From Pseudomonadota bacterium (GTDB lineage Bacteria > Pseudomonadota > Gammaproteobacteria > Steroidobacterales > Rariloculaceae), in contig VYEH01000040.1 in the NCBI GenBank assembly GCA_009843005.1, positions 1-17,288 of the forward strand: a DNA stretch of 17,288 bases, written 5' to 3'. Position numbers and translations under genes: made by a program. The notes under the pieces are model-generated. The model saw nothing but the letters and a program-made list of their open reading frames with translations. It made no database searches and had not been told where the DNA came from. Of this stretch, positions 6,364-13,654 are shown one piece after another (within the stretch, counting starts at the first letter, position 1; every line of letters begins with the position of its first letter).

Positions 6364-7314
6364 CTACGGGTCCAGCGATCCCAGGTACGCGGCTATCGCC
6401 ACCATGTCTTCGTCGGTGAGGTTCATGACCGTCGCCGTCATCAGCGGCGCCAGGCTGCCGGCCCTGTCGCCGTTCTTGAAGTCGTTCAGCTGGCGCACGG
6501 TGTACAGGGGAGAAACTCCGGCCAGCCGGGGCACGTCCCCCAGTCCCTTCAGATCCACGCCGTGACAGATGAAGCACTGGATCGTTCGCCCGCCGGCGCC
6601 CGTGGTCACGAGGTCTTCGCCGCGCGCCAGGCTGCCCACCGGTGCGTAAACGGTGAAACCGGAGTAGGGGTGTCGAGCGGTAGCCAGCTCCCGGTCCTGT
6701 GGAACTTCAATGATCCGGTTGTCAATGGGCTCCGTGCCGCCGTCGGGATGCAGGTGCCTCATGCGCCCGTCGCCGATATAGGTTCTCGGCACGATATCCG
6801 CCTCGATCACCTCGTCGATCCAGTCGATGACTTCGAGTCCGGCAAACCATTCTGCCGCGATGCGCGTCTGTTCCTCGGAGACATCGAACAGATTCATCCA
6901 GTTCCGATCCTTCCTCGCGCCGCTCTTGAAGTCGGCCATCTGCGCTTCGATGTACGCCACCGTCAACCCGGCGAGGTGGGATGATTCGGGGTGACCCGCA
7001 CCGGTAAAGCCGTGGCACGCGCCACAGGCCCTGACATCGGGTCCTGCGCCGTGCAGGACAACTTCAGGTACGGGGGCGTAATGATCGTCCGGAAACCAGT
7101 CGGGCGGGTTCCAGTGATCGTCGATCTGTTCCTGGCTTCTCTGCAGCGAACTGCCGGGCACGGAACGCGGCGCCTGCAGGTCGATGTCAAGATCCCGCTG
7201 CGGCAGCAGCGATTCGTCCAGGACCTGGTATGCCCACTCCACGGCGGCCCGAGCGGGTAGAGACGTGCTCATCATCACGATTCCGGCCAGCACGCAAAGG
7301 CTCAATCTAGGCAT
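6364..7314 (-). CDS. Secreted di-heme cytochrome c (c4-like)
   Basis: Start ATG at 7312-7314 has GGAGAG about six bases upstream; the open frame continues to 7389 but with no better start. The 316-residue protein has a signal peptide (1-24, ending PARAA), a spacer rich in Pro, Asp and Trp, then two class I cytochrome c domains. Heme sites are C97-X2-C100-H101 (CGACHGF) and C247-X2-C250-H251 (CFICHGV). Candidate distal Met ligands lie in the NWMNLF stretch of the first domain and in LMTATVMNLTDEDM of the second, followed by the closing AIAAYLGSL helix. Such proteins carry electrons in the periplasm to terminal oxidases. The neighbouring XdhC pair suggests service to a molybdenum hydroxylase, and the PQQ remnant to a quinoprotein; both are inference. 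Confidence 0.88.
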   Translation of the reverse strand: MPRLSLCVLAGIVMMSTSLPARAAVEWAYQVLDESLLPQRDLDIDLQAPRSVPGSSLQRSQEQIDDHWNPPDWFPDDHYAPVPEVVLHGAGPDVRACGACHGFTGAGHPESSHLAGLTVAYIEAQMADFKSGARKDRNWMNLFDVSEEQTRIAAEWFAGLEVIDWIDEVIEADIVPRTYIGDGRMRHLHPDGGTEPIDNRIIEVPQDRELATARHPYSGFTVYAPVGSLARGEDLVTTGAGGRTIQCFICHGVDLKGLGDVPRLAGVSPLYTVRQLNDFKNGDRAGSLAPLMTATVMNLTDEDMVAIAAYLGSLDP

Positions 7315-7351
7315 CCATTCTCTCCAGGAGCACGAAATCCAGGTGCCGACC

Positions 7352-7380
7352 AAGATAACCAAAATCGGCTGTATCGTCAC
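7352..7380 (-). promoter_or_regulatory. Putative promoter of the di-heme cytochrome gene
   Basis: On the minus strand GTGACG (7380-7375) and TATCTT (7357-7352) are 17 bases apart, each with four consensus matches. Transcription would start near 7345, about 30 bases before the ATG. Support is by consensus and spacing only. Confidence 0.35.
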
Positions 7381-7400
7381 TGCCCGCACGTTAACATGAA

Positions 7401-7414
7401 GTCACACTTGTGAC
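7401..7414. promoter_or_regulatory. Inverted repeat, possible operator
   Basis: GTCACA-CT-TGTGAC is a perfect 6-bp dyad in the 178-base divergent gap between the cytochrome and the short DUF6152 gene. The order TCACA..TGTGA is the reverse of a CRP site. It overlaps a possible rightward -35 box (GTGACA, 7410-7415; TATGTT at 7434-7439, spacer 18), which would suit repression. The regulator is unknown. Confidence 0.4.
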
Positions 7415-7492
7415 ATTCCGCAGCAGACGGGGCTATGTTATCGTCAAATCGCCTCACGCGGATGCGATGGCAAGGCGGGAGGAGGTACTTTG

Positions 7493-7912
7493 GTGGGTCT
7501 TGATCGGAAGCGTATGCATATGCGAGCACATCTCAAACTCGGATGGTCAGCGGTTGCCAGCCTGTTCTTCGCAATGTCGCTGGCGCAGGCTCATCACGGC
7601 GACGCCGGCCGTTATACCGAAACCGTCAAGACGGTGACGGGTTCGGTCGTCGAATTCCAGTTCATCAACCCACACTCGATGCTGATCATCGCGGTTGAGG
7701 ACGAAAACGGCGATATCGTCGAGTGGTATGGCGAGTTGGGTCCGCCCAACAGCCTTCAGAACAGGTGGGGCTGGGACAAGGACACCTTCCAGGTGGGGGA
7801 TGTCCTTACGATGACCGGGCGCTCACTGAAGAACGGCGGCCCGTACATGACGTTGTCGGAGTTGTCCCGACTGCAGGATGCCGAAGGCAACGAGATCTAT
7901 GTGGGCAACTGA
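7493..7912 (+). CDS. Short DUF6152 secreted protein
   Basis: This 139-residue protein has the core DUF6152 domain only. I chose GTG 7493 because the strong GGAGG (7481-7485) lies seven bases upstream; TTG 7490, ATG 7514 and ATG 7520 are in-frame alternatives, the last giving the tidiest signal peptide. The signal sequence ends SLAQA, so the mature form would start His34-His35-Gly-Asp. The signature VTGSVVEFQFINPHSMLIIAV (NPHS at 59-62), a WYGELGPPNSL stretch, FQVGDVLTMTGR and a closing strand follow. It lacks the 200-residue C-terminal extension of its paralogue at 3840-4877. Function is unknown; it is expected in the periplasm. The next gene's start overlaps its end by 14 bases. Confidence 0.85.
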   Translation: MGLDRKRMHMRAHLKLGWSAVASLFFAMSLAQAHHGDAGRYTETVKTVTGSVVEFQFINPHSMLIIAVEDENGDIVEWYGELGPPNSLQNRWGWDKDTFQVGDVLTMTGRSLKNGGPYMTLSELSRLQDAEGNEIYVGN

Positions 7913-9470
7913 TCGCCGCGAGGCAGGCTCTCGAATCGTTCGGCAGCGCCGGCTGCCATGGCTGTTTGCGGTGTTGTGCGCCGGGCAGGCGTTGGCCCAG
8001 TCGTCCGCGACCTATATCAAGGCCTCCAATCCCGGCGTGGACGACCAGTTCGGCGGCAGCGCCGTGCTGCTGGGGGTGTCGCTGGCGCTCAGCGGCGATG
8101 GCGAAACGCTGGCGGTGGGCGCGCGAATGGAAGACAGCGCCGCAACTGGCATCGACGGTGACCAGCAGGACAATTCCATGCGCAACGCCGGCGCCGCCTA
8201 CGTCTTCGGGCTCACGGCGGATGGCTCATGGGAACAGCAAGCCTATCTCAAGGCGTCCAATTCCGGAGCCGCCGATCAATTCGGCTTTGCGGTCGCGATC
8301 AGCGACGACGGCGACACCGTGGCGGTTTCGGCCAACCTGGAGGACAGTGCAGCTACCGGCGTCAATGGCGATCAGCATGACGATTCCATGGAGAACTCCG
8401 GCGCGGTGTACGTGTACCGCCGCGGTGACGAAGGGTGGCGTCAGGAAGCCTATCTGAAGGCATCCAATACCGGCGAACCCGAAGACGGCGACGGCTTCGG
8501 CTACGTGCTGGGGCTCAGCGCCGACGGCAACACCCTGGCCGTGGGCGCCACGGGCGAAGACGGGTCGGGCACCGGGGTGAACGGTGACGATTCGGACAAT
8601 TCGGCTCGAGGTGCGGGCGCTGTCTATGTTTTCGAAAGAGACGGCGATGAGTGGTCCCAACAGGCGTACCTCAAGGCATCGAATACGGACGCGACCGACC
8701 TGTTCGGTATCTCGCTGGCGATCAGCGACGACGGCGAGACGCTGGTGATCAGCGCTCTGGACGAAGACGGATCGACGCAGGGCATTAACGGCCCGGATGA
8801 CAACGGGTCCAGGGGATCGGGAGCGGTCTATGTGTTTGCCCGCGATGAGGGGCAGTGGGTTCAGCAGGCGTACCTCAAGTCCTCCAATTCAGGACGCAAC
8901 GACGCGTTTTCCATGGTGGCGTTGAGCGGCGACGGCAATACCCTCGGTGTGTCGGCCTTCGATGAAGACAGCAGCGACACCGGGGTGGGGGCGGATCAGA
9001 ACGACGATACGTCCGAGGATTCCGGCGCCGTATATGTATTCTCGCGCGCTGGCGGTCATTGGTCGCAGACGGCCTACATCAAGCCATCCAACACCAGTCC
9101 GTTCGATCAGTTCGGAACCCGAATGTTCTTCAATCGTGACGGCAGTGTCCTGGCCGTGGGTGTTCCCCTGGAAGACGGAAGCGCCAGCGGAGTGAACGGT
9201 GTTCAGGACGATCTGGCTGACGAGGCCGGGGCGGTCTACCTTTTCCGCCGTACCGGGGACGAGTGGCGCCAGGCGGCCTATCTCAAGGCTCCCGCTTCAG
9301 AGATCTACGACGAATACGGAGCCAATGTGGCGCTCGACGACTCGGGCGAAACGGTGGCGGTGGGCGTGCGGCTCGAAGACAGTGGATCGAGCGGCGTCGA
9401 TGGCGATCAGTCGGACAATTCGGTTCGGGATGCGGGCGCCGTATTCGTGCATCGCCTGCCGTTGAACTGA
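7899..9470 (+). CDS. Secreted seven-repeat FG-GAP/integrin-like beta-propeller protein
   Basis: The 523-residue protein starts best at ATG 7899, overlapping the short DUF6152 gene by 14 bases; ATG 7878 is in frame but deeper in that gene. A basic region and hydrophobic stretch (17-33, ending QALAQ) form a signal peptide. The rest is seven tandem repeats of about 65-70 residues, each with the pattern AYLKASN, D.FG, LS.DG.TLAVGA, ED, G.NGDQ.DN, GAVYVF.R, W.QQ. The Asp-rich loops resemble the calcium loops of FG-GAP/integrin-alpha propellers, and seven repeats suit one closed seven-bladed propeller. Repeats 5 to 7 are more diverged. There is no anchor, lipobox or sorting domain. It is probably a periplasmic or secreted binding protein; the ligand is unknown. 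Confidence 0.85.
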   Translation: MWATDRREAGSRIVRQRRLPWLFAVLCAGQALAQSSATYIKASNPGVDDQFGGSAVLLGVSLALSGDGETLAVGARMEDSAATGIDGDQQDNSMRNAGAAYVFGLTADGSWEQQAYLKASNSGAADQFGFAVAISDDGDTVAVSANLEDSAATGVNGDQHDDSMENSGAVYVYRRGDEGWRQEAYLKASNTGEPEDGDGFGYVLGLSADGNTLAVGATGEDGSGTGVNGDDSDNSARGAGAVYVFERDGDEWSQQAYLKASNTDATDLFGISLAISDDGETLVISALDEDGSTQGINGPDDNGSRGSGAVYVFARDEGQWVQQAYLKSSNSGRNDAFSMVALSGDGNTLGVSAFDEDSSDTGVGADQNDDTSEDSGAVYVFSRAGGHWSQTAYIKPSNTSPFDQFGTRMFFNRDGSVLAVGVPLEDGSASGVNGVQDDLADEAGAVYLFRRTGDEWRQAAYLKAPASEIYDEYGANVALDDSGETVAVGVRLEDSGSSGVDGDQSDNSVRDAGAVFVHRLPLN

Positions 9471-9492
9471 TCGCAGCACACCCGGTAAGCAC

Positions 9493-11976
9493 ATGAAGTT
9501 GAGCCTGGCTGCGCGACTGTTGATACGCGATTGGCGTGGCGGCGAGACGCCGGTGCTTTTGACTGCGCTGGTCGTGGCCGTCGGGGCCATGGCCGCCGTG
9601 GGATTCTTTACCGATCGTGTGGCGCAGGCCGTGCGGCAGGAGGCCGGCGAGGTGCTTGCCGCCGATCTTCGCATCGAGTCCAACTACCCTCTGCCCGCTG
9701 ACTACCCCGAAGCCGCAAGTGCGGAAGGATTGGCGACTGCCGAGGTCGTTCAGTTCCGTAGCGTGCTGATTGCCAACGGCGCCAGCTCCCTGTCAGACAT
9801 TCGATGGGTGTCCGACGGATATCCGCTGCGCGGTGAGGTTCGCATCGCCGATGCGCTGGCCGGGGACCCGCGGGCCGCATCCGGAGTGCCGGGGCGAGGC
9901 GAGGCCTGGGTCGAGCCTGCGCTGTTGGCGCGATTGGGTCTCGATGTCGGCGACACTCTGCAGATCGGCGAACTTGACGCGCGGGTGGCACAAACTCTCG
10001 AGTTTCGCCCCGATGAAGGCTGGCGGTTGATGGAACTGGCCCCCACCGTTTTGCTCAACGTCGCGGACGTTGAGGCATCGGGGCTGATTCAGCCGGGCAG
10101 CGTGGTCGAGTACGAATGGTTGTTTGCCGGCAACGAGCGGCAGGTACAGAACTTCCGGACACTTCTGCAAGGCATGATGGGCCCGGAAGAGGAACTGGAC
10201 GACATCCGCGATGCCCGCCCCGAAGTGCGTTCCTCCATCGAGCGCGCCGAGCGATTCCTGATGCTGTCGGCCCTGGTGAGCGTACTGCTGGGCGGGGTGG
10301 CCGTGGCGATGGCGAGCCGACGATTCCTGGCTCGTCATCTCGACGGTGTCGCGCTGATGAAGTGCGTGGGCGCACAGCACCGTGACGTGTTGCGGCTCAC
10401 GCTGACACAATTGCTGTCGCTCGCCCTTGTTGCAGGCATCGTGGGTACGCTGCTGGGTTTCGTCACGCAGCACGGATTGGTATTGTTGCTGGACGATCTT
10501 GTAGAGGCTCAATTGCCCGCACCGGGGCTCGACGGATTCCTCATCGGCCCGGTGACGGCCCTGACCATCGCGCTGGGGTTCGCGCTGCCGCCGTTGCTGC
10601 AGTTGCGCAAGGTGCCCCCCGCACGGGTATTACGGCGCGATCTGCAGCCGCCGCCGCTGGGGTATACCGCTGTTTACGGAACGGCCGCGGTCACTGTCAC
10701 GGCGATGTTGTACTGGCTGTTCCGGGATCTGGAACTCATCGGTTACCTGTTGGCCGGCGCAGTGGGGACGTTTGCGGCCCTGTACCTGTCCGGGCACGTC
10801 ATGGTTCGCGGTTTGCAGCGGGTACGCGGCAAAGTGGGCATTGCGTGGCGATATGGCATTGCCAATGTCGCGCGCCGCGGCCGCGAAAGTAGCGTGCAGG
10901 TGGTCGCCTTCGGAATCGGCATCATGGTCCTGCTGTTGCTGACTCTTGTGCGTACCGAGCTCATGTCCCAGTGGCAGACGACATTGCCGGAAACCGCCGC
11001 CAATCACTTTCTGATCAACATCCAGCCCGATGAACGCAGCGAAGTCGTAGACGTTCTCGCTGACCATGGGGTGGAAGCGCCTCAGTTCGCGCCGCTGGTG
11101 CGTGCGCGAATCAGTCATGTCAATGGCGTACCGCTCAACGAATACGAGTTTCGAGATCGCCGGACCGACCGCGAGTTGCGGCATGACCTGAACATCACCT
11201 GGGACGCAACGCTCGGTCCCGACAACGAGATCGCGGCCGGGCAGTGGTGGCAGGAGAATGATCCCGAGCCGCAGCTATCCATAGCCGCTGAAGAATTGCT
11301 GGACTTCGGCCTGGCGCTCGGCGACGAACTCACCTTCGCCATAGCCGGGCAGAGCGCCACGGTTCGTATCAGCAGTACCCGGAACATAAACTGGGATTCC
11401 TTCCGGCCGAACTTCTTCATGGTCGTGAATCCGGGCGTGCTGGACGCGTTTGCCCACACGTACATCACGAGCTTTTATCTGGAACGGGCGCAGCGTACCG
11501 CCATGCTCGACCTGGTGACCAGGCTGCCCGGCGTATCCGTCATCGATATCGATGCAGTGCTGGACCAGGTCAGGCGGGCCATGGATCGTGCTGCATCAGC
11601 GGTGCAGTACGTCTTCCTGTTTACCTTCGCCGCGGGCATCGTGGTATTGCTCGCTGCGATTCAGGCAACCCGCGACGAGCGCATGTACGAGAGCGCCGTA
11701 TTGCGAACTCTGGGGGCGGGCAAGGGCGTCGTGCTTCAGGGCATCGCCGCGGAGTTCACCGCGATCGGCGTGCTGGCAGGCACATTGGCGGCTGCCGGCG
11801 CGGGACTCATCGGCTACTTTGTCGCCAGCGAGCTCTTTGAACTTGAGTACCTGCCCGGACCGATGCTGGTAGTCGCCGGGCTCGTGGCCGGCGCCGTGGT
11901 CGTCGGCGTCAGCGGGACGCTTGCCGCACGGTCCGTCGTGAGGGAGCCGCCGGTGTCCACGCTACGGCGAATCTAG
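9493..11976 (+). CDS. YbbP-type ABC transporter permease (FtsX family)
   Basis: The 827-residue protein has the YbbP layout: a first membrane helix (about 19-40), a large MacB-like periplasmic domain, a three-helix FtsX block (about 255-375), further central helices (about 390-440 and 470-495), a second periplasmic domain, and a final three-helix FtsX block from about 700 on, ending ARSVVREPPVSTLRRI. About ten helices in all. YbbP works with the ATPase YbbA, beside the esterase TesA, and these mechanotransmission-type ABC systems move or release envelope substrates rather than import them. Here neither ATPase nor esterase is adjacent: the upstream neighbour is the FG-GAP gene, 22 bases away. 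The start ATG 9493 has only a weak GGTAAG upstream. Confidence 0.9.
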   Translation: MKLSLAARLLIRDWRGGETPVLLTALVVAVGAMAAVGFFTDRVAQAVRQEAGEVLAADLRIESNYPLPADYPEAASAEGLATAEVVQFRSVLIANGASSLSDIRWVSDGYPLRGEVRIADALAGDPRAASGVPGRGEAWVEPALLARLGLDVGDTLQIGELDARVAQTLEFRPDEGWRLMELAPTVLLNVADVEASGLIQPGSVVEYEWLFAGNERQVQNFRTLLQGMMGPEEELDDIRDARPEVRSSIERAERFLMLSALVSVLLGGVAVAMASRRFLARHLDGVALMKCVGAQHRDVLRLTLTQLLSLALVAGIVGTLLGFVTQHGLVLLLDDLVEAQLPAPGLDGFLIGPVTALTIALGFALPPLLQLRKVPPARVLRRDLQPPPLGYTAVYGTAAVTVTAMLYWLFRDLELIGYLLAGAVGTFAALYLSGHVMVRGLQRVRGKVGIAWRYGIANVARRGRESSVQVVAFGIGIMVLLLLTLVRTELMSQWQTTLPETAANHFLINIQPDERSEVVDVLADHGVEAPQFAPLVRARISHVNGVPLNEYEFRDRRTDRELRHDLNITWDATLGPDNEIAAGQWWQENDPEPQLSIAAEELLDFGLALGDELTFAIAGQSATVRISSTRNINWDSFRPNFFMVVNPGVLDAFAHTYITSFYLERAQRTAMLDLVTRLPGVSVIDIDAVLDQVRRAMDRAASAVQYVFLFTFAAGIVVLLAAIQATRDERMYESAVLRTLGAGKGVVLQGIAAEFTAIGVLAGTLAAAGAGLIGYFVASELFELEYLPGPMLVVAGLVAGAVVVGVSGTLAARSVVREPPVSTLRRI

Positions 11977-12014
11977 TGAAGGCGTCCGCGCACCGGCTGC
12001 CTGGGCGAAGACTG

Positions 12015-12251
12015 CTAGTGCCAGTGGCCGTGCTCCTCCGACCAGACGAGGCCCGGTCCGGGGCTGGCGCTGGGATCGTGGTCGTCGATGTTGGTGAGAA
12101 AGACCATGAGCCCGCTGATGAGGAATACGGCCACCACGGCGATCATGATGCGCATGCCGATGGGCGTCTTTTCGACCTTCAGGGCACAGCATTTCTTGTA
12201 TTTCTGGCCGCTTCCGCAGGGGCAGGGCTGATTTCGTCCGATCTTTGCCAT
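12015..12251 (-). CDS. Small SEC-C metal-motif membrane protein
   Basis: Start ATG at 12249-12251, with GAGG nine bases upstream, gives 78 residues. The N-terminus is a full SEC-C motif (Cys10, Cys12, Cys21, Cys22 in [16 protein letters not shown]), which binds zinc in SecA, where it contacts SecB. Instead of a SecA or UPF0149 context, it is followed by one hydrophobic helix (about residues 33-55) and a short acidic tail ending EEHGHWH. The motif would be cytoplasmic with the His-rich tail outside if the helix spans the membrane. Such short proteins are sometimes misnamed SecA. Function is unknown. It is convergent with the permease gene (38-base gap) and divergent from the MetE-like gene. 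Confidence 0.85.
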   Translation of the reverse strand: MAKIGRNQPCPCGSGQKYKKCCALKVEKTPIGMRIMIAVVAVFLISGLMVFLTNIDDHDPSASPGPGLVWSEEHGHWH

Positions 12252-12384
12252 CGTTGGTAGCCTCGCAGCGTGAGTTTTCAGGCGACAATCCCAATATACA
12301 TCAAGGGATGGTTCAATAGCACACAGGGCCAACAGAGCCATCTCGGGTAGTGTTGACAGGCCCCAGTTTGATGGAGGCATGCGG

Positions 12385-13518
12385 ATGACAGCGACAGCGC
12401 CGTTTCGTGCGGACCACGTGGGTAGCTTGCTGAGACCGCCCGTGGTTCACGATGCCCGCCTGAAGTATCACGCCGACCGGGTGGGGCCGGATGGGTACAC
12501 GTCCCACCCCGAACTACAGGGCATTGAGGACGAAGCTATCGAGAGCGCCGTGAGGATGCAGCAGGATCTGGGCCTCATGGCCGTGACCGATGGCGAGTTT
12601 CGTCGGCGGTTCTGGCACTACGACTTCATGGGGGCTTTGACGGGTCTGACCTTGGTGGAGCGGGACAAGGGCATCCAGTTCCACGGAGTCCGGATTCCGC
12701 CGATCTTTCCCACCGTTACCGGACGCCTGGATTTCCCGTCGGACCACCCCATGCTGGATCATTTCAGGTACGTTGCCTCGATCGCGGACGTGCAACCGAA
12801 AATATCGATTCCGGGTCCGAGTGCATGCCACTTTCGGGTGGCGCCCGAGGACATCGCCCCGGCGGAGTACGCCGATATCGAAGTGTTTTTCGAAGACCTC
12901 ACCCAAACTTACGCAAAGGCGGTAGATGCCTTCTACCGGGTCGGCTGCCGCTACCTTCAGATGGACGATATCTTCTTCGCTTACCTTTGCGATCCCAGGG
13001 AGCGCGAACAGAAGAAGGCGGCAGGCTTCGACCCCGACTGGCTGATCCACCGCTACGCACGGGTGATGCGCGAAGCCATCGCCGATCGTCCATCCGACAT
13101 GACCATCGCGATGCACCTGTGCCGCGGAAATTTTGTCTCGACCTGGAGCGCGCAGGGCGCCTATGACCCGGCGGCCGATGCTGTCTTCAACGAAACCGGC
13201 ATCGACATCTATTTCATGGAGTACGACAGTGAACGAGCGGGCGGCCTGGAACCATTACGCCTGCTGCCCAGGGGGAGAAAGCGGGCGCTGCCGGGGTTCA
13301 TCACCACCAAGAGCCCGGAGCTTGAGTCCCTTGACGATCTGAAGCGGCGCTTCGAACAGGCGTCGCGGTACGCCGATATCGATCAGCTCGGGATCGCGCC
13401 CCAGTGCGGGTTCGCCTCCACCGAAGAGGGCAACGCCCTCACGGTGGACGAGCAAAAGCGCAAGCTGGAACTGGTGGTTGCGACGGCCGAGGTCATCTGG
13501 GGGGGCGTGGACAGGTAG
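12385..13518 (+). CDS. Cobalamin-independent methionine synthase C-terminal-like protein
   Basis: The 377-residue protein is a stand-alone MetE C-terminal (UROD/MetE-like) barrel. I chose ATG 12385 because GGAGG (12373-12377) is seven bases upstream; ATG 12379 is only one base from it. The opening [13 protein letters not shown], the [14 protein letters not shown] stretch and LQMDD (191-195) are characteristic. The zinc ligands of MetE are all in place: His244 and Cys246 (MHLCRGN), Glu279 (FMEYD) and Cys341 (QCGFAS). The N-terminal folate-binding half of MetE is absent, as in the YxjG/YxjH-type proteins. These probably transfer methyl or alkyl groups between a donor and a thiol, but the true substrates of this branch are unknown; homocysteine methylation should not be assumed. 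Confidence 0.85.
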   Translation: MTATAPFRADHVGSLLRPPVVHDARLKYHADRVGPDGYTSHPELQGIEDEAIESAVRMQQDLGLMAVTDGEFRRRFWHYDFMGALTGLTLVERDKGIQFHGVRIPPIFPTVTGRLDFPSDHPMLDHFRYVASIADVQPKISIPGPSACHFRVAPEDIAPAEYADIEVFFEDLTQTYAKAVDAFYRVGCRYLQMDDIFFAYLCDPREREQKKAAGFDPDWLIHRYARVMREAIADRPSDMTIAMHLCRGNFVSTWSAQGAYDPAADAVFNETGIDIYFMEYDSERAGGLEPLRLLPRGRKRALPGFITTKSPELESLDDLKRRFEQASRYADIDQLGIAPQCGFASTEEGNALTVDEQKRKLELVVATAEVIWGGVDR

Positions 13519-13543
13519 TTTTCTGGAGCGGCCACACAAGGGA

Positions 13544-13583
13544 AACCGGCGGTTCGACTCACTTCAGACCGCCGGCCGGTTTT
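13544..13583 (+). terminator. Putative rho-independent terminator between convergent genes
   Basis: CCGGCGGT (13546-13553) pairs with ACCGCCGG (13568-13575) across a 14-base loop, and TTTT follows at 13580-13583. It lies 25 bases after the MetE-like stop. On the other strand the hairpin is followed by TTT, so it may also serve the DUF5916 gene. The rest of the 13519-13654 gap shows nothing else. Confidence 0.45.
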
Positions 13584-13654
13584 CGAGCCGTTGTGAAACC
13601 GGGATCAAGGATCACAAGGCCGAGCCTTCCACTGCCTGGCAGGGTCATTCAATA

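Noticed and set aside
7899..9470. FG-GAP repeats considered as a CRISPR-like or DNA satellite array
   Set aside because: The roughly 200-base periodicity is explained by protein repeats and the DNA copies are diverged; there are no spacers or identical repeats.
12353..12358. Perfect TTGACA upstream of the MetE-like gene
   Set aside because: A -10 box at the right distance would fall on the ribosome-binding site and start codon, and none is there.
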